Of a stretch of 64,000 bases of DNA, positions 33,450 to 42,656 are shown piece by piece. The stretch spans positions 3,130,501 through 3,194,500 of the forward strand of contig NZ_CP089391.1 of assembly GCF_027594865.1 (NCBI RefSeq), given 5' to 3'. The position numbers and the translations under genes are program-made. The notes under the pieces were generated by a model. That model did not search any database. It was given only the letters and a program-made list of their open reading frames with translations, and was not told the origin of the DNA. Every line of letters starts with the position of its first letter. The stretch's first letter is position 1. Source of the stretch: Bradyrhizobium xenonodulans. GTDB lineage: Bacteria > Pseudomonadota > Alphaproteobacteria > Rhizobiales > Xanthobacteraceae.

Positions 33450-34643
33450 ATGTTGCGGGTGGAGATGGACAGGGCAGATGTCCCGGACGCCGGTCCGGGC
33501 GAAACAGCCGCAACGGTCTGCTCATTGGCAACGCCGGCCCCCCTGCTCGACAAGAATCGGCTCGATCGCAATCTCGCGCGCCTGTCTTCTCGCATGGTCG
33601 ATCAAGGTGTCGTGCTGCGTCCTCATATGAAGACGGCGAAATCCATCGACGTCGCGCGACACGCTCAACGCTCCGGGGCAGGCCCAATCACTGTCTCCAC
33701 CCTAGCGGAAGCGGAGTATTTCGCACGGCATGGCTTCCGGGACATCACCTATGCCGTGGGTGTGGCGCCGCACACCGCCGACAGAGCGATGCGCCTGCGG
33801 AAAGCAGGCATCGACATCAAGGTGCTGCTGGATTCGCCAGAGCAGGCCGCCATGCTTGGTGCGGCCGGTCGCGCAGCCGGTGTGACACCATCCGCCTTCA
33901 TCGAGATCGACTGCGACGGTCATCGCGGTGGGCTCACCCCGACCGATCCCAAACTCGTGGTCGTTGCGGCCGCCATGGTCGAGGCTGGCGTCAAGCTTGC
34001 CGGCGTTCTCACCCATGCCGGCGAGTCCTATGGACTCAGCACGCCGGCGTCCCTCGTCGCGGCTGCGGAGAACGAACGCGCCGTGGCCGTGGCCGCCGCA
34101 ACGACGCTTCGGGCGGCTGGCCATGAATGTCCCGTCGTCAGCGTCGGCTCGACGCCAACAGCGCATTTTGCCGAAGACCTGACCGGTGTCACGGAAATGC
34201 GCGCCGGCGTCTACATGTTCTTTGATCTGGTCATGCACGGCGTCGGTGTCTGCACGACCGATGACATCGCCATCTCGGTGCTTGCCACCGTGATCGGCAC
34301 GAAGCCCGAGAAGGGCTGGATTTTGGTCGATGCGGGGTGGATGGCGCTGTCGCGCGACCGCGGCACCGCGGCGCAGCGGGTCGACCAGGGATACGGTCTG
34401 GTCTGCGACGTGGCCGGCAAGATCTATCCCGACCTGATCGTTTCGCAAGCAAGCCAGGAGCATGGGATCCTCGCCATCAGGCTCGGGTCGGCGCACGCTT
34501 TGCCCCATCTTCCGATCGGCGCGAAGGTCAGGATTCTCCCCAATCACGCCTGTGCGACGGCGTCGCAACACGAGTTGTACAACGTCGTCTCCGCCGGCAG
34601 CGACGCGATTCACGCCCGATGGCCCCGGATTCGCGGCTGGTAG
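33450..34643 (+). CDS. DSD1/D-threonine aldolase family PLP enzyme
   Basis: The 397-residue fold-type III PLP enzyme has an alanine-racemase-like barrel with K61 in LRPHMKTAKS as the PLP lysine, and a D-serine dehydratase-like C-terminal domain. H366 and C368 in PNHACATAS are the likely metal ligands. Members act as D-threonine aldolases, D-serine dehydratases or 3-hydroxyaspartate aldolases, giving glycine plus aldehyde or a 2-oxoacid. It starts 12 bases after the GNAT. Stereospecific action on a D-amino acid fits the nearby DadA-like oxidases and may supply glyoxylate to GhrA. Confidence 0.88.
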   Translation: MLRVEMDRADVPDAGPGETAATVCSLATPAPLLDKNRLDRNLARLSSRMVDQGVVLRPHMKTAKSIDVARHAQRSGAGPITVSTLAEAEYFARHGFRDITYAVGVAPHTADRAMRLRKAGIDIKVLLDSPEQAAMLGAAGRAAGVTPSAFIEIDCDGHRGGLTPTDPKLVVVAAAMVEAGVKLAGVLTHAGESYGLSTPASLVAAAENERAVAVAAATTLRAAGHECPVVSVGSTPTAHFAEDLTGVTEMRAGVYMFFDLVMHGVGVCTTDDIAISVLATVIGTKPEKGWILVDAGWMALSRDRGTAAQRVDQGYGLVCDVAGKIYPDLIVSQASQEHGILAIRLGSAHALPHLPIGAKVRILPNHACATASQHELYNVVSAGSDAIHARWPRIRGW

Positions 34644-34665
34644 GCCGTCGAAAGGATCGCTTCCA

Positions 34666-36129
34666 ATGACCTCGCCCCTTCGACACCTGACCGAAGCCGG
34701 CTTCCTCGGAAAATTCTACATCGACGGAGAATGGCGGAAGCCGATCGGATCAGTCACGGCAGCAGCAACCGTCATCAATCCGGCGACGGAGCAGCCGATC
34801 GCTGACGTTGCGCTCGGCGATGACGATGACGTGGATTGCGCCATCGCAGCCGCCAGACGAGCCTTCGCCGGTTGGTCCATGACACCGCCTGCTGAGAGAG
34901 CGGCGCTGCTCGACCGGATTCACGCCTTGCTCCTGGCGCGGCTGGAGCTGTTCGCGCAGGCGCTTACGTGCGAGATGGGAGCTGCGATCACCTACGCGCG
35001 CCGCGCCCAGGTGCCGTTGGCCGCCCAACATATCCGCGTCGCCCGCGATAATCTCGCGACTTATCCGTTCATCATCCCGCGCGGCGCTACCGCGATCATG
35101 CGTGAGGCAATTGGCGTCTGCGGCCTCATCACGCCATGGAACTGGCCGCTTTATCAGATCACCGCCAAGGTGGGTCCGGCGATCGCAGCCGGCTGCACCG
35201 TGGTGTTGAAACCGAGCGAGTTGTCGCCGCTGAGCGCCTTGCTGTTCGCCGAGGTGATGAACGACGCCGGTTGTCCTCCCGGCGTCTTCAACCTCGTCAA
35301 CGGCACCGGTCCAATCGTGGGCGCCGCTCTGGCGTCGCATCCGCAGGTGGACATGATCTCGATCACCGGCTCGACGCGCGCCGGCGTTCTCGTCGCGCAA
35401 GCGGCAGCGCCAACCGTCAAGCGCGTTGCCCAGGAGCTGGGCGGCAAGTCGCCGAATATCATCTTGCCGGACGCCGATCTCAGCCGTGCTGTTCCGCTCG
35501 GCATCGGCGCTGCCTTCCGCAATCTCGGCCAATCCTGCAGCGCACCGACGCGCATGCTCGTGTCTCGCTCACACATGGAAGAGGTCGAGACCTTGGCGGC
35601 AGCGGCCGCTTCAGAACTGGTGGTCGGCGATCCCCTTGCGGAAAGCACGACCCATGGCCCGATCGCCAACCGGCCGCAGTTCGAGCGCGTGCAGACCATG
35701 ATCGGTGTCGGCCTGGATGAAGGCGCCAAACTCGTCATCGGCGGGCCCGGGCGGCCCGGCGACCTTCAGATTGGCTTCTATGCACGGCCGACCATCTTCT
35801 CGAACGTCTGTCGCGACATGCGGATCGCGCAGGAGGAGATCTTCGGCCCGGTGCTGTCGATCATTCCCTACGACACCGTGGACGAGGCGATCACGATCGC
35901 CAACGACACCGTCTATGGCCTCGGCGCTCATGTGCAAGGCACTGATATGGAGTCGGCGCGCGCAGTCGCCCGTCAGATCCAGTCTGGTCAAGTGCATCTC
36001 AATTATCCCGACTGGGACCCGAACGCACCTTTCGGCGGCTACAAGCGCTCCGGCAACGGTCGCGAATACGGCCTCGAGGGCATGGAGGAGTATCTCGAGA
36101 CCAAGGCAGTTCTCGGATTTTACCGATAG
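34666..36129 (+). CDS. NAD(P)-dependent aldehyde dehydrogenase
   Basis: This 487-residue enzyme has E257 in QELGGKSPNI and the nucleophile C291 in NLGQSCSAPTRM. The phrase ITPWNWPLYQITAKVGPAIAAG (core TPWNWP) places it with broad aldehyde dehydrogenases rather than the GabD subgroup at 19149. The start at 34666 follows AAAGGA; the frame extends upstream over the DSD1-type gene but without conservation. It would oxidise the aldehyde released by the aldolase or amine oxidase. It closes a run of genes in the same direction from the ABC importer. Confidence 0.9.
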   Translation: MTSPLRHLTEAGFLGKFYIDGEWRKPIGSVTAAATVINPATEQPIADVALGDDDDVDCAIAAARRAFAGWSMTPPAERAALLDRIHALLLARLELFAQALTCEMGAAITYARRAQVPLAAQHIRVARDNLATYPFIIPRGATAIMREAIGVCGLITPWNWPLYQITAKVGPAIAAGCTVVLKPSELSPLSALLFAEVMNDAGCPPGVFNLVNGTGPIVGAALASHPQVDMISITGSTRAGVLVAQAAAPTVKRVAQELGGKSPNIILPDADLSRAVPLGIGAAFRNLGQSCSAPTRMLVSRSHMEEVETLAAAAASELVVGDPLAESTTHGPIANRPQFERVQTMIGVGLDEGAKLVIGGPGRPGDLQIGFYARPTIFSNVCRDMRIAQEEIFGPVLSIIPYDTVDEAITIANDTVYGLGAHVQGTDMESARAVARQIQSGQVHLNYPDWDPNAPFGGYKRSGNGREYGLEGMEEYLETKAVLGFYR

Positions 36130-36276
36130 TGCAATATCGGCTCCGAAAAGCTGCGGCATCGCGCTTTAGATGGAGCTCTTGCACTGTTCTTGCAGCCATG
36201 CCCGGTAGGAGCCTGAGCAGCATCGTTCAATCAAGCGGCCAAAAACCCGAGCATCTTGCGAAGTCCTGGATGATTT

Positions 36277-36291
36277 CAGCACATTCTATCG
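36277..36291. promoter_or_regulatory. Weak Lrp-like motif upstream of the FAD oxidase
   Basis: CAGCACATTCTATCG agrees at 11 of 15 positions with the E. coli Lrp consensus and sits about 75 bases before the gene at 36363. The rest of the 36130-36362 gap shows nothing else. On its own this match is not significant. Confidence 0.2.
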
Positions 36292-36362
36292 CGCGCACGA
36301 TGCGATGAAGGGCTGATCGGAAGTTTGCTTCCGCATTCTTGGCAGCCGAGGTTCGTTGGAAC

Positions 36363-37685
36363 ATGTCGCCCCACGTCCAGCGCATTCACAGCGATGAGCG
36401 TCTTCCCGCCGAGGTCGACGTCGTCATCGTCGGCGGCGGCGTCCTCGGCTCTACGGCAGCCTATTATCTGGCGAAGCGCGGCCTCTCTGTGGCGCTCCTC
36501 GAGAAGGGGCACGTCGCCTGTGAACAATCGAGCCGAAACTGGGGTTGGTGCCGCCAGCAGAACCGCGATCGCCGCGAACTGCCGCTCTCCGTGCTCTCTA
36601 TGCGGCTGTGGGACGAGCTCACGCGCGATATCAATCGGGACCTCGGATTTCGTCGCTGCGGTCTTGTCTATGCGACCCACGACGAGGCGGTGCTCGCGGG
36701 TTGGGAAAAGTGGCGCGAGGTCGCCAGGGAGTACGACGTCGACACCCGCGTGCTGAGCCGGGCGGAGGTGGCCGAGCGCGTCCCCGAAGCGCGCGACAAA
36801 TGGGTCGGCGGGACCTATTCGGAGCGGGACGGCAAGGCCGAACCTGCACTTGCCGCGCCGGCTATCGCGGAGGGGGCCAGAGCTCTGGGGGCCACGATCC
36901 ACCAGGAATGCGCCGCGCGGTCGCTCGACGTGGCCAATGGCAGGATTGCGGGCGTACACACGGAGAAGGGCTACATCAGAACCAGCGCGGTGCTGTGCGC
37001 CGCCGGCGCCTGGTCCTCGCGCTTCCTTCGGCCGCTCGGGATCAGTTTCCCCCAGGCGAGCATCCGGCAGACCGCGCTGCGTTCCACCCCGACAATCAAC
37101 ATAGGCGAGGCGGTCTCCACACCCTATTGCACGATCACTCGTCGACTGGACGGCAGCTATACGCTTGCGATCAGCGGCAAGGCGAACCTCGAAATCACGC
37201 CCCAGGCTATCAGGTATAGCCGGGAATTCATGCCGCAATTCTTGCGTCGGCTGAAGAACGTCAGGCTCGGCGTCGGCCAATCGTTCGTTTCGGGACCCGA
37301 TTCAATGCCGGCACTGCTGACCAACGACGATCGGATCTTCGAACAGAATCGCGTGCTGGATCCTCCGCCCTTGAAATGGCTGGTGGGCCAAGTGGTGGAG
37401 AGTGTCCGGAAAACCTTCCCTCAACTCGGCGAGATTAAGATCGATAGCGCCTGGGGCGGCTTCGTCGATTGCACGCCGGACGCAGTGCCTGTGGTATCGC
37501 AAGTGGACGGGGTGAAGGGCCTTGTCCTTGCGGCGGGCTGCTCGGGTCACGGCTTTGGTCTGGGCCCGGGGCTCGGCTACCTGGCCGCAGAGCTTGTCGT
37601 GAACGACACGCCTTGCGTCGATCCCACACCGTTCCGGCTGTCGCGTCTGATCGATGGGTCGAAGCTGGACATCTCCGCCATCTGA
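36363..37685 (+). CDS. FAD-dependent amine/D-amino acid oxidoreductase (DadA-like), copy 2
   Basis: The 440-residue DAO-fold protein is strikingly similar to the one at 23717: VVIVGGGVLGSTAAYYLAKRG at the FAD site, the identical CEQSSRNWGWCRQQNRD signature, and VLAAGCSGHGFGLGPGLGY near the end. ATG 36363 is selected because the mature N-terminus aligns with the other copy; an upstream TTG at 36339 is unlikely. Similar active-site loops suggest related substrates, perhaps different enantiomers or N-methyl forms. A strong terminator follows at 37837. Confidence 0.87.
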   Translation: MSPHVQRIHSDERLPAEVDVVIVGGGVLGSTAAYYLAKRGLSVALLEKGHVACEQSSRNWGWCRQQNRDRRELPLSVLSMRLWDELTRDINRDLGFRRCGLVYATHDEAVLAGWEKWREVAREYDVDTRVLSRAEVAERVPEARDKWVGGTYSERDGKAEPALAAPAIAEGARALGATIHQECAARSLDVANGRIAGVHTEKGYIRTSAVLCAAGAWSSRFLRPLGISFPQASIRQTALRSTPTINIGEAVSTPYCTITRRLDGSYTLAISGKANLEITPQAIRYSREFMPQFLRRLKNVRLGVGQSFVSGPDSMPALLTNDDRIFEQNRVLDPPPLKWLVGQVVESVRKTFPQLGEIKIDSAWGGFVDCTPDAVPVVSQVDGVKGLVLAAGCSGHGFGLGPGLGYLAAELVVNDTPCVDPTPFRLSRLIDGSKLDISAI

Positions 37686-37836
37686 ATATCCTCATCTGAG
37701 TAGGACATAATGTTCATCGCAGACGGCTACCTTCAAGGCCCGCGGCCGAGAGTCTCTGTCTGCCATGCTCCCGATCGAACAGGTCGCAGCCTGGTCGCGA
37801 TTTAGCAGTCCTTAAGAGGCGTTTCCTCCCCAACTT

Positions 37837-37867
37837 GAGCCACTCGTTCGGAGTGGCTCTTTCTTTA
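37837..37867 (+). terminator. Intrinsic terminator
   Basis: Perfect 9-bp stem GAGCCACTC/GAGTGGCTC with a GTTCG loop, followed by TTTCTTTAT. It lies downstream of the plus-strand FAD oxidase and ends that transcription unit; the convergent GlcD-like gene ends 80 bases further on. Confidence 0.85.
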
Positions 37868-37946
37868 TGGTCAAGACGATTTGGCTGATCAAGGTATATC
37901 GGCCGAAGACCGCTTGGAAAGCATCGCCAACTCGCCGGCCGATGGT

Positions 37947-39386
37947 TCAAGAGACAGACTTCTCGCCCAGCGGACGAACGATCGCGCCGGCGTTCATGAT
38001 ATCCGCCGGATCAAAGGCGGTCTTGATCCGGCGCATCGCCGCGATGCGCCCGACATCGCCGTACCGCTCCAGAAGGTGCTTCTTGAAACGCCCGACGCCG
38101 TGCTCCGCGCTGAACGTGCCGCCGAGCGACGCGGCCGTGTCGTAGAGTTGCAGCGATAAGCTGCCTTCGATTCGCCTGGTGAACTCCAGCCGATCGACGT
38201 CGGGAGGAATGAGCATGTTGTAGTGCAGATTGCCGTCGCCGACATGGCCGTAGACGGACAGCTCAAGGTCGGCGTCATACGATCGCACTTGCGAGCCGGC
38301 CAGATCGAGGAAGCGCTGAATGGAGGAAAGCGGTACCGAGATGTCGTGCTTGACCGATCCGTTCCGGCGCTTCTCGCCCTCAGGAATGGTCTCGCGGAGC
38401 CGCCACATCGCGGTCCGCTGCGATCCGCTCTGCGCCAGCAATGCGTCCTCGATCCATCCAGCTTCGATCGCCTCGGTCAGAACGGCTTCCATCAGTTCAT
38501 CCAGATCGAGATGGCGTGAGGAAGAGGCGAACTCGACGAGGACGGCGTCTGCTGAGCCCGCTCCAAGGGAGGGCCGGTCGGTCATTGCGTCGGTCGCAAG
38601 CGCGATGGATCGGGCCGCCATGAACTCGAAAGTGGTCAGCAGGTCAGCGGATTCACGACGGATCAGGGCGAGAAGCTCAGCGAGCGGCGCGCCCCGCGCG
38701 AGCTTCAGCCAGGCAGTCGCGCGGCGGGTCGGCAAGGGCGCGAGACGCAGCACTGCGCCCGTCACGATGCCGAGAGTCCCCTCGCTTCCGACGAAGCACT
38801 GTTTGACGTCGTAGCCGGTATTGTTCTTCCGCAACTTGCGCATGTCGGAGACCACCGTGCCGTCCGACAGCACGGCCTCGATTCCGAGCAGCAGATCGCG
38901 CGTCATCCCGTACCTGACGACCGACAGCCCGCCGGCGTTGGTGCCGATGTTGCCGCCGATCCGGCAACTGCCTTCCGCGCCGAGGCTGAGCGGGAACAGA
39001 AGTCCGGCAGCCGCTGCGGCGTCCTGTACGTTCTTCAGGATGACGCCGGCGTCGACAGAGATGCTCATGGAGACGGGATCGATTTCGCGAATCCTGTCCA
39101 TCCGCTCGAGGCTCACGACGATTTGGCGTCCGGACGCGTCGGGCGTCGCACCGCCGCAGTAGCTGGTGTTGCCGCCCTGCGGAACGATTCCTATTTCGTG
39201 GTACGCCGCGAGCCGCACGATGTCGGCGACCTGCTTCGTCGTCGTCGGCTTCAGCACCGCGAACGTCGAGCCCGTGGAGAGCTGGCGTTGATCAGTCGTG
39301 TAGGTAGCCATCCGCTCCGGGTCGTCAACGACGCCTCCGTCGCCAACAAGATCGCGAAAGGCCCGAACGTGTACTGACTGGGACAT
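37947..39386 (-). CDS. FAD-binding oxidase, GlcD/D-2-hydroxyacid dehydrogenase type
   Basis: This 479-residue protein of the vanillyl-alcohol oxidase fold has an FAD-binding PCMH domain (IVPQGGNTSYCGGATPDASG, then GGNIGTNAGGLSVVRYGMTRDLLLG; signatures PQGGNTSYCGG and GTNAGGLSVVRYG) and a C-terminal cap with the conserved YGHVGDGNLHYN and SAEHGVGRFKK. These features match D-lactate, glycolate and D-2-hydroxyglutarate dehydrogenases. It would oxidise a 2-hydroxyacid to a 2-oxoacid, opposing or complementing GhrA. It is transcribed toward the terminator at 37837. Confidence 0.9.
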   Translation of the reverse strand: MSQSVHVRAFRDLVGDGGVVDDPERMATYTTDQRQLSTGSTFAVLKPTTTKQVADIVRLAAYHEIGIVPQGGNTSYCGGATPDASGRQIVVSLERMDRIREIDPVSMSISVDAGVILKNVQDAAAAAGLLFPLSLGAEGSCRIGGNIGTNAGGLSVVRYGMTRDLLLGIEAVLSDGTVVSDMRKLRKNNTGYDVKQCFVGSEGTLGIVTGAVLRLAPLPTRRATAWLKLARGAPLAELLALIRRESADLLTTFEFMAARSIALATDAMTDRPSLGAGSADAVLVEFASSSRHLDLDELMEAVLTEAIEAGWIEDALLAQSGSQRTAMWRLRETIPEGEKRRNGSVKHDISVPLSSIQRFLDLAGSQVRSYDADLELSVYGHVGDGNLHYNMLIPPDVDRLEFTRRIEGSLSLQLYDTAASLGGTFSAEHGVGRFKKHLLERYGDVGRIAAMRRIKTAFDPADIMNAGAIVRPLGEKSVS

Positions 39387-39990
39387 GCTCAGCTCCCGAT
39401 TGGCATCGGGTCATCTTTGCGCGTTTGGGCGGCATTGGCTGCTGTTGAGAGGACATTCCGAAGAAAACAATGCTGAATTGCTACGATTGTCGGCGGCTTG
39501 AGCCGGCGAACACTTCTCGCGAGGCCTTTGGGACTTGAGAGCAGCAGTCGATGATTGCACGGGTCATCTACCGCGCCCTGGTGGTTGAAGTGGGGCGTCG
39601 CTACTCGTAGCCAAGATCGTAGCTTGCCCTGTGCTGAATTGAAAAACGGCACATATTTCAATGGGGGTTGACTGACACTCGTGGGGTGGCTCTTGGGAAG
39701 AGGTGATGGACGAAACCTCCTTGAATTGGCTCCAACCGGATATCGATTGCTGGAGATAGCTCAAACTTGCCCATGATGGACCGGACTGGCTGATCTCGGA
39801 CCCCGTTGCACGATACTTGATGATGCGCGGCCAAGTTGGATGGGCGAGATATTTGGACCGCAGATTGCGCCAGCAGGCAACAGCTCCTGTGCGATTGCCA
39901 TCAAGCGTTCGGCAATTTTGAAAGTCGCGGGTTCAGCGCTGTTGTCGCGCATTTCCTGTTCGTCAAGCGCGCTGTGCTGGCGACACGTTT
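39387..39990. other. Gene-poor interval
   Basis: About 600 bases between the GlcD-like gene and the AraC remnant contain several short frames on both strands, none with a recognisable domain, signal peptide or good start. One minus-strand frame (39761-39952) has a helix-like segment KIAERLMAIAQELLP but no identifiable family. The stretch looks like decayed DNA. Confidence 0.4.
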
Positions 39991-40209
39991 CAGTCCGCGT
40001 CCGGGGCGCTCGGCTACGAGTCGGTGAGCGCGTTCATCACCATGTTCAAGAAGACGCTCGCCAAGTCGCCGGCGCGCTACTTCTGCGAGCGCGAGGCCGG
40101 CCAGACTGGGCCGGGGGAGATCTGTCGCGAGACGAACTGCAAGCGTCGCCGGATGCCTGAGGTGCGGGACCCGCTCATGGATTTTCGCAACGCAGATGGC
40201 TGGAATTAG
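39991..40209 (+). pseudogene. AraC-family regulator, C-terminal remnant
   Basis: In frame with 40024 the sequence reads ASGALGYESVSAFITMFKKTLAKSPARYF, shown in two parts: ALGYESVSAFITMFKKTL and AKSPARYF. This is the second HTH of an AraC/XylS protein and closely matches LELGYETPSAFITMFKKTMGKSPRRFL in the intact gene at 54054 (core GYETPSAFITMFKKT). Nothing AraC-like lies upstream: the frame has no DNA-binding helix or cupin domain, and the tail beyond residue 35 is not AraC-like. It is a truncated relic, perhaps from an earlier regulator of the adjacent cluster. Confidence 0.7.
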
Positions 40210-41282
40210 AGCGCTTCGTTTCGGACGATCTCGATGCCAAAGCCTGACAGTCCCTTGAAGTGATGCGTCGACGACGTGAGGTGACGGATGGAACTGATCT
40301 TGAGATCCCGCAGGATCTGGGCGCCGACGCCGATCTCGCGCCATTGCCGATTGCGGTCATCTTCGCGCGAACGGGTCCGGCCTAACGGTGCAGGCGGAAC
40401 GCCCGCCGCGCCGTCGCGCAGATAGACGAGCACGCCGCTGCCATTATCCTTGAAGCGTTGCAGAATGACGTTCATCTTGGCCTGTTCCTGACCCGAGAAC
40501 AAATCGCGCAGGATGTTGGGTTTGTAGAAGCGCGTGAGGACGTTGGTGCCGTCGCCCAGTTCTCCGTAGATATAGGCGACGTGATGAATGGGGTCGAACG
40601 GCGAGCGATACGAATAGCCCTGGAGCGGGCCGATCGGGCTCTCCGCCGTGACGCTCGAGACGCGCTCGATCAGCGTCTCGCGGGCCTGCCGGAAGCTGAT
40701 GAGGTCAGCAATGGTGACCTGTTTCAGCTTGTGCTTGTCGGCGAACGCCGCGACTTGCGGACCCTTCATTACTGAGCCATCGTCGTTCATCAGTTCGCTG
40801 ATGACACCGACCGGCTCGAGACCTGCCAGTCTGCACAGGTCGACGGCGGCCTCGGTGTGACCCGAGCGCAGGAGTACGCCCCCCTCCTTTCCGATCAGAG
40901 GGAAGACGTGTCCCGGCCGGCAAAAATCGCCGGCGCCAGCGTTGGGATTGGCGAGCGCGCGGCAGCACGAGGCCCGCTCTGCGGCCGAGATGCCCGTTCC
41001 GTTATCCGGCCGGTAGTCCACCGACACGGTGAACGCCGTGGTGTGAGCCGAGTCGTTGTTGAGAACCATCGGGTCAAGCCGCAGCCGTCTCGCGTCTTCG
41101 AGGGTAATCGGAGCGCAAACGATTCCCGATGTATGGCGGATGATGAAGGCCATCTTCTCAGCCGTGCACCGCGAGGCGGCGACGACGAGGTCGCCTTCGC
41201 CCTCGCGATCGTCGTCATCGGTGACCACGACGATTTCGCCGTCGGCGAGCGCCTGCAGGGCCGCTTCGATCGATCCCGTCAT
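40206..41282 (-). CDS. ribB: 3,4-dihydroxy-2-butanone 4-phosphate synthase with degenerate GTP cyclohydrolase II domain
   Basis: The 358-residue protein has a complete RibB domain: VVVTDDDDREGEGDLVVAAS (metal-binding acidic loop), HTSGIVCAP, TGISAAERA, and RPGHVFPLIGKEGGVLLRSGHTEAAVDL (core GHTEAAVDLCRLAG). It makes the four-carbon riboflavin precursor from ribulose 5-phosphate. The C-terminal part resembles RibA but lacks the zinc-binding HSECLTGD/CDCG cysteines; the equivalent reads TRFYKPNILRDLFSGQEQ, so cyclohydrolase activity should be absent. This degenerate fusion is known in alphaproteobacteria. Placed beside a flavin reductase and flavin monooxygenase, it may boost flavin supply. The start is set at 41280-41282. 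Confidence 0.82.
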   Translation of the reverse strand: MTGSIEAALQALADGEIVVVTDDDDREGEGDLVVAASRCTAEKMAFIIRHTSGIVCAPITLEDARRLRLDPMVLNNDSAHTTAFTVSVDYRPDNGTGISAAERASCCRALANPNAGAGDFCRPGHVFPLIGKEGGVLLRSGHTEAAVDLCRLAGLEPVGVISELMNDDGSVMKGPQVAAFADKHKLKQVTIADLISFRQARETLIERVSSVTAESPIGPLQGYSYRSPFDPIHHVAYIYGELGDGTNVLTRFYKPNILRDLFSGQEQAKMNVILQRFKDNGSGVLVYLRDGAAGVPPAPLGRTRSREDDRNRQWREIGVGAQILRDLKISSIRHLTSSTHHFKGLSGFGIEIVRNEAL

Positions 41283-41424
41283 CTCGGTCGCTCTGCTCGC
41301 TAGAACCGATGGGTGCTCGCGTTGGGTCGTGTGCGGATTGTCAGGCTCGCTGCGCCGCTCGAGCACTCTGCCGATCTTAACTTCACCATTATTGCCAACT
41401 GGCCGGAGCCCATGGCGGGGCGCC

Positions 41425-42048
41425 TCATAGTCTTTCCACGCTGTAGCTGGGACGATTGGTGTCGAGCCCGATCGGCGCATCGGACAGCAAAGGACCAGTT
41501 GGGTCGAATCGGGGTCTTAGTGAGCGCTCCAGAGGGCGCGAGGGGTTGGCGCAAGCCTTGACGGTGACCGGCCGATTGGCGTCGATCGGCAGCACGGTCT
41601 TGTGCGAAATGCGCTTGAGGGCCAGATTTGATCGAATGCTGCTGACGCCGGGAATGCGGGATAGTTTGTTGACAATCAGATCTTCGAGATCTTCGATGTC
41701 GGCCGCCATGACGCGGAGCATGTAGTCGCTCTCACCGGTCATGAGATAGCATTCCATTACCTGGGCCAGCCGGTCGATGGATCGGGTGAAATTCTCGAGG
41801 GACGTCTGGACCTGCTTTTCCAGCTTGATCTGGATGAAAGCCGTTACACCAATGCCGAGCACGGCGGGATCGAGAAGGGCGATCCGTCGATCGATCACGC
41901 CGAGTTTTTCGAGTGTTCTGACGCGTGCCAGACACGGCGACGGCGAGAGATTGACGCGTGATGCGAGCTCGACATTGGTCAAGCTCGCATTCTGCTGGAG
42001 CTCGTTGAGGATCTTGATATCTATTCTGTCGAGAGAGGTTGTCGACAT
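41425..42048 (-). CDS. Lrp/AsnC-family regulator with C-terminal extension
   Basis: Residues 1-155 are a standard Lrp: HTH with LSPSPCLARVRTLEKLGVI and a RAM domain (VMECYLMTGESDYMLRVMA) ending at SNLALKRISHKT. The chain then continues for about 50 residues rich in Pro and Arg (ACANPSRPLERSLRPRFDPT), longer than typical family members, perhaps because the original stop was lost. It faces the VOC gene across a 608-base gap that contains the best Lrp-like palindrome in the window. It is the leading candidate to regulate the 42.6-61 kb cluster. The ribB gene follows on the same strand after 142 bases. Confidence 0.85.
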   Translation of the reverse strand: MSTTSLDRIDIKILNELQQNASLTNVELASRVNLSPSPCLARVRTLEKLGVIDRRIALLDPAVLGIGVTAFIQIKLEKQVQTSLENFTRSIDRLAQVMECYLMTGESDYMLRVMAADIEDLEDLIVNKLSRIPGVSSIRSNLALKRISHKTVLPIDANRPVTVKACANPSRPLERSLRPRFDPTGPLLSDAPIGLDTNRPSYSVERL

Positions 42049-42656
42049 CGCGTATCTCCCAAGTATGGCAGTCTTCTGCGGCGCGTATCACCGTCGTTTG
42101 CGGGGTGATGACAATCGCGTGGTAAAAGCTAACCGCAATTGCGCTTGTGGGATTTCGACAAATCGTCGACTTGTATCGAAAAACCGTCAACCTTCGCATT
42201 GTGCATTGCGATCAGGAGGTTAGTTGCCTACTTCCGATACATTTTTGCCTATGCAATATGCAGGCCGACGTTGATCCACGGATTCGGTCAAGATGTAATG
42301 CCCGCCGCTCCATCGATTGGCTCCCTATGTCACTTGACGGGATGTGCAGCAGAGCTCGATGTCGAGCGCTGCCCTATTTCGTACAACTGCCTGTCGTCGC
42401 GTGTGGCCCTGGTCCCACGTCGCTGACCGCGCCGCGGGCGTTGCGCGAGACAAAAAGTTTGGCAGCAACGACGCCCACCCTCGTCAACCAGAAAATGGCA
42501 AAGATCGGCCGGATGCAGAGTTGGATCTAGCGACTCGACAAGTCGTTACAGCATAAAATGCTGATGAAGCTTCTGTGACAGGCGTTGTTCAAGCAGTAAT
42601 GCTGAGAGGCTCGGGCGACTATCCACCACGATCGCACTTGGGTAGCGACGGTTTGG
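42049..42656. promoter_or_regulatory. Regulatory region between the Lrp gene and the VOC gene
   Basis: The 608-base gap has no convincing gene. It contains CGCAATTGCG at 42134-42143, the perfect CAGCAT-AAA-ATGCTG at 42549-42563, and a second AGCA/TGCT pair at 42592-42604. The two CAGCA-type dyads are centred 41.5 bases apart, about four helical turns. Confidence 0.5.
42549..42563. promoter_or_regulatory. Lrp-box-like palindrome, site A
   Basis: CAGCATAAAATGCTG is a perfect 6-3-6 inverted repeat agreeing at 13 of 15 positions with the E. coli Lrp consensus. It lies about 100 bases before the VOC start and shares ACAGCATAAAAT with the site at 48781. The imperfect dyad at 42592-42604 lies in helical phase downstream. 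Confidence 0.5.

Noticed and set aside
39389..39661. 90-residue minus-strand frame
   Set aside because: No recognised family and no good start; the composition looks random.
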